A stretch of 64,000 nucleotides of DNA, taken from the NCBI GenBank assembly GCA_003313425.1, contig NHZP01000007.1, positions 1 to 64,000 of the forward strand. The letters run 5' to 3'. A model generated the notes under the pieces. The model ran no database searches, was not told the DNA's origin, and saw only the letters and a program-made list of their open reading frames with translations. A program made the position numbers and the translations under genes. This document shows, one piece after another, positions 1-12,219 of this stretch. Source of the stretch: Pseudopyrenochaeta lycopersici (taxonomy: Eukaryota > Ascomycota > Dothideomycetes > Pleosporales > Pseudopyrenochaetaceae). Each line of letters opens with the position of its first letter. The stretch's first letter is position 1.

Positions 1-3000
1 CTGCTAGCTTACGTACGACCTTATCTAAAGATGTTCCTACCTAAGGAAGGAAATAAGCTACCCCTACAGTAAGGCCTATAATAAGACTACGTAATAGAGT
101 TAGAAGAGAAGAATAGACAGAAGCTAGAGATACTATACAGACCTCTCTACGTAATATTAAGAGATAAACTCTTAGTACTAAGGAAGACGCTATTAGACCT
201 CCTAGATAAAGAGTTTATCTGTGCGAGTAGCTTACTAGTAGCCTTACCTGTACTATTTATACGTAAGCTAGGAGGAGGACTATAATTCTGTGTAGACTAC
301 AGAGCTCTTAACGCCCTAACTAAGAAGGACTGTTACCTACTACCTCTTATACGTAAGACGTTAAACTAAATTAGATAAGCTATATAGTATACTAAGCTAG
401 ACATTACTACAGTATTCTATAAGATAAGGATAAGTAAAGGATTAGAATAGATAACTGCGTTTTAAACATAATTCAGATTCGTACGAGTAGCTAGTAACGC
501 CCTTTTAGCTTAGCAAATACACTAAGTACCTTCTAGAGGTATATTAACTAGGCCCTACAAGACTTCTTAGACAACTTCGCCTCTATATACTTAGACAATA
601 TCCTTATCTTTACTAAAGGATCCCTCTCTTAGCACTACGCCTACGTATAAAAAGTATTAGATTACTTATAAGAAGTAAGACTATACTTTAAAACTAAGTA
701 AATATAAGTTTAATATTTAGCGTACGAAGTACCCTAGCTTTATCCTAGAAGTATAGAAGGGTATATCTATAGACTCTAAGAAAGTCTAAGCTATTTAAGA
801 ATAGGAGGCCCTAATAATAGTTAAAGGCGTATAAAGATTCCTAGAGTTTTACTAACTTCTATAGACGCTTTATCCTAAACTTCTCTTAACTAGTAAAGCC
901 TCTTATATAGCTAATAAGAAAAGAAGAGAAATTCCTGTAAGATATAGAATAAGAGCAGAGTTTCTAAGTTCTTAAGGATACATTCTTAGCAGACGAAGTC
1001 CTCGCTGCTTTCTTACCTAAATAACAGATAATAGTAGAATGTAACTCTTTAGGCTTTACTATAGGCAAGGTACTATTATAAGAAGATAAGTAAGGAACCC
1101 TTCGCACGGTAGCTTACCTCTTAAGGAAATTTCTAGCGCATAAGAGCAACTACCTAATTTATAATAAGGAGTTACTAGCAGTTATTACATGCCTAAATAA
1201 ATAGGACGTAGAACTCTATAGCGTATAAGAATTTAAAGTAATTACTAACTATAAGAACCTAGAGTACTTTATAAAGAAGTAAAAGATAATAGAATAACAC
1301 GTATAATAGTTAGTCTACCTATCGCAGTTTAATAATATAAAGCTACAGTACTATCTAGGCAAGGAGAACACCTAAGCGGACGCACTATCTAGAAGAGACT
1401 AGGACCTACTATAAGGAACAGACAACAGCCGCCTAGCAAGCAGAGAGTTTGTTATATTAGTACTAGCCTAATAGCAAGATCTAACAGTTATAGGAGTTGT
1501 ACGAACCCCTACGTTAACCCTTAATAGCTTAATTATAGCTAAGTCCCTACTAAAAGCTCTAATCCTTAAGGACTTAATCGCTGAACACTAAGACTAAGCC
1601 GTACAAGATAACTTAACCTATTAGAAAGTCTACAACGCTATAAAGCTAGGTGCTAGGTTACTACCTAGCATAACGAAGAAACTTACTATATTACTAGGAG
1701 ATTACATAATTAACTTAGAGAGAAAGCTCTAATAGAGATCTAGGATCTAGGTGCCTAAAAATAAACCCCTTTATACAGAAATTATCTAGTAAGCATATCT
1801 AGCTGTGCAAACAGGTCACCTAGGAAGAGAAGAAACGTACCGCACGCTAGCTAGTACCTAGTACTAGCTAGGTATAAGTAAAAACGTCCACTAATTCGTA
1901 CGGAATTACAGCTTATATAGACAAAGCACCCTGTAGAGAGACAGTAAGCACAGATACCTACGCCCGTTACTAGTACCTAGTCGTACGTAGCAAGACTTAA
2001 CAGTTAACTTTATTACTAGTCTACTACTATCGTCTAGCTGCACTAACCTAATAGTAGTTAAAGACCGCCTAGGTAACGGCGTAATACTAATCCTACTTAA
2101 GATAATTAAAGCAGATAATATAGCCTAGGCATTCGTACGAGAAGTCTTCTACTACTACAGGCTCCCTAAGTCTATTATATTAGACAGGGGCACGTAATTT
2201 GTAAGTAAACTATAAGGAAAAATCTGTAAACTCTTAAGAGTATAGAGGAACCTGTTAACAGCCTACTACCTACAAACAGACGGCACTACAGAACGCGCGA
2301 ATAGTAATATTAAAGCAGTTAATTAAATCTTTTATAACTACGACTAGAATAACTAGGCAACGCTATGCCTAATCCTTAAGCTAATACTAAACACTAGTAC
2401 AAACTCCTTTATAGGCGTCGCTCTTTTCTTCCTTCTATACAGCTATCTAAACTCGCCCTTCCTAGAGCTACCTAAGAAATTAGCTAGCAGCAACCTACTT
2501 AATAGAGTAACACCCCCTAGCAAACGAGCAGAAAGCATCGTACAAACGCTAAAATAAGCTACTAATTAGGCTATCTTAGCTATAACACACGCTTAACAAT
2601 AATAGGAAGCATAGGCGAATAAGACACGTCGCCTAGCTCCTAAGTATAAGGTTAGAGACTAAGTATAGTTAGACCTCAGGCACGTACGAACTACACGCAG
2701 AAGCAAGAAACTTAACTAGAAAAGTAAGAAGTACTAAGTCGCCCGCGTATAAGACCTCTATTAGGTTAAGCTTTATGTACTATAGAGAACTAACTTATAC
2801 TATATAGAGAAGCTAAGACTAGCTACTAAAGACCCCTTCCTATTACAACAAACTAACAACTTAAACCCCGCTGCTATTATCGTACAAGATAACAACCTAC
2901 AGGAAGACTACCTTAAATAGGTAATTAAGAATATCTAAGATAAGCGCTTACGAAATTAACATAACAAGTTCTATATAAAATAGGAAGGGTACTATAACCT

Positions 3001-3120
3001 AACTTAGGAGCTAGAAGAGAATCTTATTACTACAGAAGCCTATAAGAAATAGAGGACTTATATACAGCCCGTACAGCTACTATTTAGGAAACTACTAAAA
3101 GGTTAGAGAAATAAGCTAGC
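1..3120 (+). pseudogene. pol: Gypsy pol relic: RT, RNase H, integrase, chromodomain
   Basis: This is the reverse transcriptase to integrase part of the polyprotein that copied and inserted element Z. The RT palm is recognisable from FCVDYRALN. The metal-binding box reads YLDN rather than YLDD, and the Asp-to-Asn change is compatible with a RIP G-to-A change. The integrase shows an HHCC-type finger (TGHLGREETYR) and a core ending in the QTDG...ERAN motif. The C terminus resembles a chromodomain, typical of chromoviruses that target heterochromatin. Dozens of in-frame TAG/TAA codons make it non-functional. Colinearity with the copy near 26760-29900 suggests few indels. Confidence 0.9.
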
Positions 3121-3122
3121 AT

Positions 3123-4016
3123 AAGCTAACTAACCCCGCACAAGGCCCTCTAACCTAAGACGTCTAAGAAATATTTATCCTCCTTAGGCTTAGTAAGGAC
3201 TTAACCCTAACCTTAACTACGCTAAGGAACAGAGACTCTATTAGAAGGTAGGAGAGGTAGAGCACGCCTAGCTATATAAGACGCACTATAATCCTACTAC
3301 ACGCAATTAGAGTAAGCCCTACTCCACTCGCTAGTAATAGAGACACACCTAGTAAAGGCTGTAAACGTACAACGCTCTCGTATAGCCTTAGCATAGTTAT
3401 TAGAACAGAAGTTAGCGTTAAGGGAACTGTAGCTATAGATAAGGTAGGCTTTAAGGTAGGATTAATAACTAGAGAAGAGTTACTAAGCGTTAATTATATA
3501 ATAAGTAATAATAAGAGAGAAATTATTAAGACTATAGCCCTACTAAGTATCGTACAGGGATTAATTAACAGGATAAAGGAAGAATTTAGTAATACAAACT
3601 AGCTTAGGCTAAATAACGTTAGATATAGAAAAGAAAAGAGGAATAAGACGTATAGAAGTAGTTATAAAGAGACAGTAAAACTCATCTATAACTAGAGTAT
3701 CTAGGATATACTAAATTACGTAGTTAGTAGGGAGAAGAGACGTATTACCCTAAGCAGCAGGAATAATAATACTAGCAGGTTAAGTTTAGTTAGGAGCGGT
3801 TTAAGTAAGCTAAGCGTAAGTAACCTAAGTAATGTTAGCCCTAGTAGCCGCGTGCGTAGACATAATATTGCTAGCAGTCGTACGAGTAAGATAGTTTACA
3901 CCACCGCTATAACCACTAGGACCCTATATACTGCAATTAGGCTAACTAGCTAAGAGAGCTGCTTTAGGAGGTATGTTAGTAATAATAGGGAGACAAGTTA
4001 TACGCAAGCAAGTTAA
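3123..4016 (+). pseudogene. Third open frame of element Z (unknown protein), copy 1
   Basis: After the chromodomain a different reading frame stays nearly open for about 297 codons and ends at TAA 4014-4016. Only about seven stops fall in it, all of CAA/CAG/TGG origin by context, against roughly one stop per 8-10 codons in the two other frames over the same stretch. In the copy at 29.9-31.0 kb some of these stops are still sense codons (for example CAA for TAA near 3156). The predicted protein is basic and Ser/Arg-rich, with no evident membrane segment, zinc finger or protease motif. It is not an env gene by any visible sign. I do not recognise the family, and no start codon could be assigned. 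Confidence 0.6.
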
Positions 4017-4263
4017 AGTTAAGCAGTAAAAGAGGAAGAAAGAGTTAAAGGAAAAGCTCTTTATATGCGCACGAGCGAGTAAATAACTAACCTCTCCTCT
4101 ACTTTACGTTATTAGGTAATAATAACAGGTAAAGGAGGAAAATTGCTTACAAACGAATAAGAAAAAGTACACGTAATATCTCTACTTTTACAGTATAATA
4201 ATATAACGCTACCTATATAAGTATAAAGTTAAGGTTAAACTACGTATAAAGAAGTAACACAGT

Positions 4264-4285
4264 TATTTAAGGAGGAGGAGGGTAT
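4264..4285 (+). other. Polypurine tract of element Z, copy 1
   Basis: A run of A and G (TTAAGGAGGAGGAGGG) lies immediately before the 3' LTR, the expected plus-strand priming site. The same tract precedes the LTR at 31308 and follows the minus-strand LTR ending at 62709. Confidence 0.75.
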
Positions 4286-4535
4286 TATAATAGGCTGCGC
4301 CCTTTAAGTAGGAGAGGCTTCGCTACTATTGCACAGGGAAAGAACTCCTTAATCTCCTCTGCCCCCTTTTCTTATTAGCTCGTATAAGTTAGCAGCTAAA
4401 GAAGCATGTTCCTCTTTACTCGTACGAACATATATATATATCCTCTAAGGATACCTGTAACCTCTTCTCTATCTTTCTCCTTCTGTAGTATAGGACAAAT
4501 GCACACTCGTTAGTTAGGCCTCTTCGCCCGTAACA
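4286..4535 (+). repeat. 3' LTR of element Z, copy 1 (250 bp)
   Basis: This is the 250-bp LTR of element Z. The consensus starts TGTAATGGG and ends CCCATAACA, nearly inverted ends. Seven copies are in the window, all 250 bp. Here the start reads TATAATAGG, a RIP change. It contains an ATATATATAT box in the middle. Confidence 0.9.
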
Positions 4536-7500
4536 AAATCTAATTAGCTAGATAACTTAATATCTACGCGAATAGTAGTAATATAACTATAAGATTATAA
4601 AGTAATAATTTAAAGATATAGAATTAATTAAAAGAGGTAGAAGATAAGATAATTAATATTTTTAAGTATAAAGGTAAGTTTATAGCTGCGTGTAGTAGTA
4701 AGGTAAGACCTACTTAGAAAACGTTCTTAAGTAGCCTACTCTTAAGAGAACCTACTATACTAGCTAATTAGGTAATAGGAAGAAGTTAAAATAACAGTAA
4801 CTTTACCTTTTACTATATTAATAAGCCTTAGCGGGGCTTTTAAGTAAAGTTAAAGAGGAAAAGATACTCTCTACTAGTTAAACCTTCTCTAAATCTTAAG
4901 CCTATAGTTAATCCTATAGGGCTTAAGTTTCTCTTTCTTACTTTCTATTACTATCTATTAAAACTTTCTAAGGTAGATATATAAGTACTTATTAGGTATA
5001 AACTTTAAGTAATATTATAGCTGCCTTAGACACCTAAATAGCCTAGGAAGCGTCTACTCCTACTATTAAACCTAAATCCTTAACTAACTATAACTATAAT
5101 TAAGCCTACGCTAATAAAGATTATATAATTTACTAGTAAGAAAGCTATTAAAGACTCTAGAACTAAGCTTAAGTATTATAGTAATATTAAAGTCTCTTAG
5201 TACGTACAGATTATAGTAGATACTTAAGTTTAAAGCTTAATAAAAGTCTTACTTATTAAATAGAAAGGTATAGTAGATAATTAGATAGTAGCCTTAGTAA
5301 CTTACTTTAATAAGATATTAACTCTTATTATTATAACTAAAGAATTTCTAAAAAGAAGACTAAGCCTAATATTATAATATAGAGGTATTACTACTTTTAA
5401 GTAGTAATATCTTATACTTAAAGATATAGATACTTATAAGAAGAAGAGGAAAAAAGAGATAAAGAGTGTATTTACTTATCTAGATAAATACTATTAGTAT
5501 ATACTAAGGTAGGTTCTTGTTCTATATTCTATTTAAGTAGTATACTTATACTCTAGCGTAATAGTAGTTTAATAGTTATTATATAGGACTTTACTAGATA
5601 ACCTTACTCCCTTCCTTAATATAGCTCTTTACTATTAATAATAATTTATAAGAAAGAGATAAGATAGATTTATTAATATTACTAACTAAGAAGAAGTATA
5701 TTAGTAGATAACTAATATACCTACTTAGATAAAGAAGTATTATAAAGATAGTAACGCTAAGTTACGTAGCATTATTAATAAGTATAAAATACCTACTTTT
5801 AAGATTATAGCTAATAACATAGACACGCGCTCTAGATAGGAGTACCTTAACTAGATATTCTAGATAGAGGTAATTAAATAGTATAGAAAGTAATTATATA
5901 TAGAGATAAAGCTTCCTTTAAATATAACTATTTCGCCTAAGTAGTTATAAGAGAATTATTTCAGGTATTATAAGTAAACTAAGTTACTTCTTCTTACTAC
6001 TAGTAATAGTAAGAATAATTCTATAACTAAGGCTAGCGTCTAGTTAATAGCCTTAGCAATAACTATCTCTAAATGTACTAGAAGCTAAAGCCCTACTACT
6101 TTATTAAATATTAGAAGATATATATAAGTTATTAACTTTTCTAGTCTTAGTTACTAATATATAAGTAAAGAATTTAGAAGTAATATCTAGAATAAGCTAA
6201 AGAAGCTAGGCGAGCCTTAAATAGATAAGCTATCTATTACAGCTAAAAGTATTTAAGAAATCTAGCTAGAAGAATAATATTTAAGAAGAAATAAGTATAC
6301 TCTATAATAAGTTAAGGTAGTAGAAGCCCTTTAAGAGAAATTCTATCTTAGGTAGTATTAGAGATTTTCCTCTACGCAGTCTCTTACTCTAGATAAAATT
6401 TACGTAAAAGACTTAGAGTTAGTAAGGTAGTTACGTAAAGAGTTAGAAATACTACTAGTAATACTTAATAATAGTATTAACGTTTAAGACTTAATTAAAG
6501 AAAATATCTTACTTAAAACTAGTATTATAGTAAAATTACGTATAAGATATAACTATATAAATAAATAGTCTACTCTAGTTAAGATAACTACGTTACTAAC
6601 GTCTAAGAAGCTAAATAATAGTAAGTGCGTTTAGCTAATTAATACCTAGTATTAAGAGTATATAAATTTTAGTACTCTTAAGGATAGGTAGAGTAGTTAG
6701 GTATTTAACTATTATAAGGTATACTAGTAATATTACTATTACGTAGCTAGTAAGATAAGCTTACTTACTTAAAGCCTTAGTATTTTAAATATAGTTTAGC
6801 TACTTAAGATCCTATACTATTATTTAGATTAATAGGGTTAGCTTTAATTAGACTTAGTAACTTAAGTTCTATTCTTAGCCCTATTTTAAGGAGACTATAC
6901 GTATTAAGACTTAAAGAGCTATTATTATTACCTAGTAAAAGTTTAAGTCTAAATTAACTAGGATAAAGTTACTAAGGCTCTTAGTTAGGGAGTATATATT
7001 AAAGTATTTAAGGAGTATAGTAGTATTACCTATAATACCTTTAGCTAGATTTTTAAGGATTCTAAGCTAGTCTTAATCCTTAATTAGAGCTTTAATATAT
7101 ACCTCTACTACACGCAGCTAATTAATAGTAAGAGTAACCTTAGCTAGTATTAGGTAATATATTATTTATTAATACAGCAGCTTATATAAGGTAATATTAA
7201 ATACTAGCTACTATACGTAGTCTTATAAAAAGAGGCTAACCTAGTTTCTTACTCTTACTAACTAAAATATACTAAGCCTAAGGATAGGACTTACTTCTAT
7301 TACGTTAACTTAAATATCTCTAAAGCTATATACTTAGGTAGGAGCGTAAATATTATCTAAAGAAGCGTCTTTTTTAATAATAAAGATAAAGATAACTATA
7401 TATAAATACTACATAGCTTTTATAATATTATCTATAAGTACTAGAACTAGTAAAAAAACTTAAGACTTAAGAACTCTACTAGTTATATTAAGGGATAAGA

Positions 7501-8768
7501 TAATAAGAGGGACTAGCTAGAGAGTTATAGTGCGAAATTCCCTAACATTAAATAGTTTAGTTAGCCTTATAAGGCTAGTTATATCTGTATCTCTAATTCT
7601 AGGCTGCCTTATAGATCTACTAGACCTGTAACTAAGTAATAATAAACTATCTTACCTTAGTTTATTAAGGTAGAAGAGGATATAACTATAATAGAGATTC
7701 CTAAGATAGGCTCCTATTAAGAGCTTACTACTACCTTTTAAAGCTTAACTACTGCGCTAAAGTTACCTTCTAGACAGTTAAATTACTATAGTAGTGTTAA
7801 GTAGGCCTTTCCTAGAGATATTATAGTAGTATACTTATTAAATATTACTAAAGCTATAAACTATTAGCTAAGATAGAACTCTCTACTAGTTTTAGAGGAA
7901 CTAACTAACTTATTTATAGATTAGCCTAATCCTAGTTTAATCTATTAATTTATTAAGAATACTAAGAAGGCTATAGTAAAGATAATTAAAGAGTATTAGG
8001 TTATCTACTAGTATTATAAGAAGCTTACTTTTAACAAAGATAAAGACCTTAGTATACCTAATAGGTTATTCTTCTTAAATAAAGGTATAAATCTAGCTTA
8101 GGAAGCTAAGTAGTAAAAGTATAATAGGTAGAGTAAATAACGTACTACTCTAGATAAGGTTCTTAAGGAGCTTTCTAATAATCCTAATAGTAAGGCTACT
8201 AAGATACTAGATAGGAAAGAGAAACTAAGGCGCATATCTATCTAAAGTATAACTAAGTCTCTATAGACTTTAACTTATACTAGTTTATAAAGATTATTAT
8301 TATAGTAATAGGCGCTAAGTTAATATTCGCCTAGTTAGTTACCTATAGCACCTCTTCTTACGCCTTCTTATCTTAAGCGAGCGTAACCTAATATAAGTGC
8401 GTTAAATCTATATATACTATTATAGACTCTTTATTATAGTAAGAGAATTAAGAAAATTAAGAAGAAGAAGTAAGGATAATTTAGCTATACTATTAAGAGC
8501 CTAACTAATTAGTAGTTACTAAGTAAGGCTTAATAGACTCTAATTAGCTAAGTACCTCTAAGTTATTTAAAAGATACTAAGATAATAGTATACTTACTAG
8601 CGTCTTTAATAGTAAGGTTAAGGCGCGTTTTCTTTTATTTTTCTTACTATCTTTAAGAGATTTAATAATAAAATGCGAGAGTTTATAAAAGAACCTATAT
8701 AATTATAAGGACTACTCCTCCTATAGAAATATAGCTTATGCTACCTTCCTTTTATTTATAGGGTAACA
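4536..8768. other. AT-rich RIP-degraded sequence, unassigned
   Basis: This 4.2-kb AT-rich block has almost no CpA or TpG and is saturated with TAA/TAG in every frame. It is probably the relic of one or more repeats. I found no RT, integrase or transposase motif that I would defend. One plus-strand frame can be followed for about 1,190 codons if every stop is ignored, but its stop density is close to that of the other frames, so no gene is called. Confidence 0.6.
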
Positions 8769-8889
<121 letters not shown>

Positions 8890-9540
8890 CTTTTATGTTA
8901 TTTTTTAGCTCTTATCTCTTCCTAATAGTAGTTCTGCTTATAAGGGGAGGAGATTATAAGCAGGATTTGTGAGCTTAATAGGACTAAGCTTAAAGTAGGG
9001 GAGGTTTGTGCTGTTACACAGGGTACCTAAGCAATTAGGTAATAATAGGTTTCCTTTGTCAGCGAAATTTAGTAATAAGATTTAGAGATGCGAGAGATCT
9101 TAACATTATGCACTACACACCGCGATAATTCACTTCAAAACTGAGGTTTTGCGAAGTAGCTAGTGCATTAGCTACGTTAATTTAATAAGATTTCAGACTA
9201 TTTTGCTTATTACTTTTAATCAGGCTCCACACTTACCTTCGTTTCTGGCAGACTGCTGTCAGATTCAAGGACTATTTAGCTTTATCTTTGATGAATTTTG
9301 ATGATGAACCTGGTTTATCTATTCTGTGTTCTCTATTTTCTCCTTTTATGGAGAGTGTGTGCCAAGTGGTTACACCGAGCTTTGTACTACAATACAGTAT
9401 CGCGTACCCTCGCTTGTATCTGACAACTGCACAGGCAGGGCTGCTCCTGTTATTCACGCACGTTTGATTCCAGCGTTGCCTCTCATTCACAACACTAGAA
9501 CTGCGGGATTGTGCTGAACCACCTTGTTAACTCCACTATA
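8890..9540. other. Intergenic, no gene supported
   Basis: The sequence is moderately AT-rich. A short inverted repeat (CTTCAAAAC...GTTTTGCGAAG, about 9134-9156) is followed by a TAGCTAGTGCATTAGCTA palindrome. Small ORFs on both strands overlap each other and have no recognisable content. Confidence 0.5.
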
Positions 9541-11340
9541 GCTTTTAAGATCTTTACAGAGTGCTAGGTTTCAGGCGAATTCTAGAAATTAGTAGATAAG
9601 GGTTTAAGTAAACTAGGTAAAGGTAGACAGGGGCACAGAACTGCTTTTACGTAACTCCTTAGAGTTAAAGCGTACTATGTATAGGTGCTGAAGATTAAGT
9701 CTAGCGAAGTCTAGGATGAGTAAGAGTAAGGTTTACTACCTAGCATACTTAAAGCGTGCCGCGTACTTATTATCGTGCGTGTCTAGGTATTTAAGAAGAT
9801 AATAGTCTGTTACTATATAAGTAAAGTCCTCGCTATAACGTTATATATAGTCTAAAAGCTACTATTATAAGGCTATAGACTTTTCCTCTACTTCTTTACT
9901 ATACTTCCTATATAAACTAATAATAAGGTCCTTTTATAGAAGAGGCTTATTATTATTATAATCTGCAACTTTAGTAGGCTCTTAGTTTATCTGCTAACCT
10001 ATATATGCTATTACCGTGCTTATTAGCTTTCCTTCTTATTTTATTATTTTAAGAAGTACTTAGATATTAAAGAAGTAGTAAGCAGACTCTAAGCTAAGCA
10101 ACTAGTACAGATTATAGTATATAATATTATTAATACCTATTAGAAAGTCTTAAGCGCGACCACTTAAGGGCTAAGGCACTGTATTAGACTTAAGGCTAGG
10201 ATAGAATAGATACTATATATCTTCGCGCCTATATTCTGCTAGTAACTTTACTATTTTATTCTAATCTAGTAGTTAGATATTAAAGCCGTATTAGCTATAA
10301 ATATTTAAGATAACCTAGATAACTTAATTAAAAGTAGTAAACTAATCCTATTTTTTTTTATTTTTAGTATTAAGTTATTAATCTAAATACTAGAGTTAAT
10401 AGGTAGTACACTTACATTGTCTATTCTGTAGCTCGCTATCTATTTAAATATAGAGATTATAAATATAGCTTATCTAATAGAGAATTAATACTACTTAGTA
10501 ATTATTAGGTTCTAACGCCTATTTTTCTATAACGTTACTAGTTACTAGACTAGGAACCTACTTTAACTACTAAGCCTAAGGTAGTCTAACATTTCTTACT
10601 CTACTACTTTATTTAATCCTTAGAATAACTTATTATTAGTAGATAATAATATAGCGAGCTCTGTCTATATTTAGCTATAGTTATCTAGTAAAATAACGTC
10701 TTCTTAATTCGCTCGTAGCTTAATGTAGAGGTGTTGTAGTAGTACATCTACCTTATAGGTTAGTTCGCCCTAGCTAGCGCGTACACGGTTAAATACCTTA
10801 ATCGTAAACATTGCACACCTACTATCGCTCCTTCTCTAGTAACTAAGAATACTGCAGATATTACTTAAAAGCTTCTACTTAGTAGTTGCCTGCTATAAGC
10901 TCTGCTTTTTCTCTAATAACCCTACCCTAGTCTTTAAATAAAAGTAATTCTACATCTGTATTTCGCGCATTAACAGTATTACTAGCCTGGCCTGTCTGGC
11001 GAAGATAATCTATCATCTGCTCTACCTGCGCTTTAGAGCAAGCGATGTGTAGCTAGTAGCTCGCATCATGCCGTAGAACGCCTGTTTCTTTAAATACCTA
11101 GAAGAGGCGACGCTTTTGGGCTTCGTTAATAGGCCTATTAGCCCTAATCCTCTATTCTAGGGTAAGTGCATTAATTAGAAATCTAACAGTCGCTAATTAG
11201 TACTGCTTAGACTGCTTATAGGCGGATTCGGCCTCTTTAAGGGGCGTTTACTATTTCTTCCTCCTATTAGTAAGGGAATTAGCGTGCTTTTATTTTATAG
11301 TAAACATATAGTAAAGAACTATACTTTAAGTTAAGGCTAT
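9541..11340 (-). mobile_element. Degraded retroelement relic, family uncertain
   Basis: This AT-rich RIP-type sequence suggests a degraded polyprotein in minus-strand reading: fragments like an RNase H core (about 9750-9900) and, at 10900-11300, a less mutated stretch rich in Lys/Gln/Glu. The better preserved part has a few stops at likely Gln codons. No LTR of the Z, X or Y type borders it. Gypsy origin is a guess from the weak RNase H resemblance. Confidence 0.35.
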
Positions 11341-11418
11341 AAGTGCCTTTTAAGGATATAAAGGCTGTGTAGCTATAAACAAACTCTTGTCTAAGCTTGC
11401 AAAGCTGTCTAACTGCAG

Positions 11419-11645
11419 CCTTTGCCCTTAGGGGTAAGCGACCTTTTATAAAGCTGTGCTACATGGAACCTCTTCGTCCAGGGGTAGGCGAAGCTGCACG
11501 AAGTTGTGCTACATAGAACCTTTGCCCCTGGGGGGTAAGTAGTCCTTCACGAAGCTGTGTTACAAGAAGCCTTTGCCCCCGGGGGCAGGCAGTCCTTCAC
11601 AAAGTGGTAGTACAAGCCTATCTTTGCCCCTGGGGGCAACCTAAC
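11419..11645 (+). repeat. 50-bp tandem repeat, about 4.5 units
   Basis: Units begin at about 11419, 11469, 11519, 11570 and 11620, each starting near CCTTTGCCC and carrying a C-run/G-run pair (CCCCTGGGG) followed by CACGAAGCTGTG-like sequence. The C/G runs are themselves inverted, so each unit can form a small hairpin. The array abuts the broken end of the GTPase relic. Confidence 0.85.
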
Positions 11646-11669
11646 CCTACCTTAGTGGTACGGTTTGGT

Positions 11670-12215
11670 GATAGAGTATGGCTGGAATCCTTATAGAGAA
11701 GCGGAACAAAATTAAGCGCCATTATTTATATTCATCCCATCACACAGACGACTCGAATGCATGGATCAGCCTTGCGAAATCTTGCTGTATTCAAACTGCT
11801 CTGTGGCGAGAGTTTCTACAAGAACATCACCCTTGCCACGTCGTGTTGGTCGCTTGTGAACTATGATGAAGGAGAGAAAAGAGAACAAGAATTAAAGTCA
11901 CAACCAAAGTTTTGGAGGCCATTGATCATGCGAGGGTCTAGAGTAGTACGTATCGCTGATGAATCAAAAGCTGCGGAACAGCTCCAAGTCCAGGCCACGA
12001 GTGGCGCTGCAGCAAGCTTGCAGATTCAGACTGATATGGTAGATCGAGGAGTGCGATTTGATCAGCTTGCTGCCACGCAAGAACTCAACTTGGAGCTGGA
12101 ACATCTCCTTCAGCGACAAGCAGCTGAAAAACAAAGGTTACTTGAACAACAGCAGGAAGCTGAACGAGCTGAGCATCAGGAGAGACTGGATATGCAGAGA
12201 AAAGCTGAGGCATAA
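11670..12215 (+). pseudogene. 3' fragment of an AIG1-type P-loop GTPase gene
   Basis: One frame reads through the C-terminal half of a fungal AIG1/MMR_HSR1-like GTPase: a WLES..GTKLSAIIYIHPI segment, then RMHGSALRNL and LCGESFYKNITLAT, followed by a Gln/Glu-rich coiled coil (about the last 60 residues) ending at TAA 12213-12215. The P-loop (G1) and switch regions that belong upstream are absent: the reading ends at the 50-bp tandem repeat. A TAG at 11694-11696 interrupts it. In such proteins the domain binds GTP and the helical tail mediates assembly. As it stands this is a 5'-truncated relic. The family is assigned with good confidence from the motifs, and the function is unknown. Confidence 0.75.
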
Positions 12216-12219
12216 GCGC

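Larger units (their letters stand above)
1..4535 (+). mobile_element. Z copy 1: 5'-truncated Ty3/Gypsy chromovirus, RIP-mutated
   Basis: The window opens inside the pol gene of an LTR retrotransposon. In order one can read a reverse transcriptase block (FCVDYRALN motif near 286, YLDN catalytic box near 590), RNase H, an integrase zinc finger and core (1810-2300, with a QTDGTTERAN-type motif), a chromodomain-like stretch (about 2910-3040), a third open frame (3123-4016), a purine-rich tract and a 250-bp LTR. Gln and Trp codons are repeatedly TAA/TAG and CpA/TpG are scarce, which indicates RIP. A longer copy of the same element lies at 24579-31557. The 5' half lies outside the window. Confidence 0.92.

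Noticed and set aside
5060..8640. Apparent 1,190-codon ghost reading frame on the plus strand
   Set aside because: The frame can be followed only by ignoring about one stop per 8-10 codons. Absence of TGA is expected because RIP turns TG into TA, and stop density in neighbouring frames is similar, so there is no real coding evidence.
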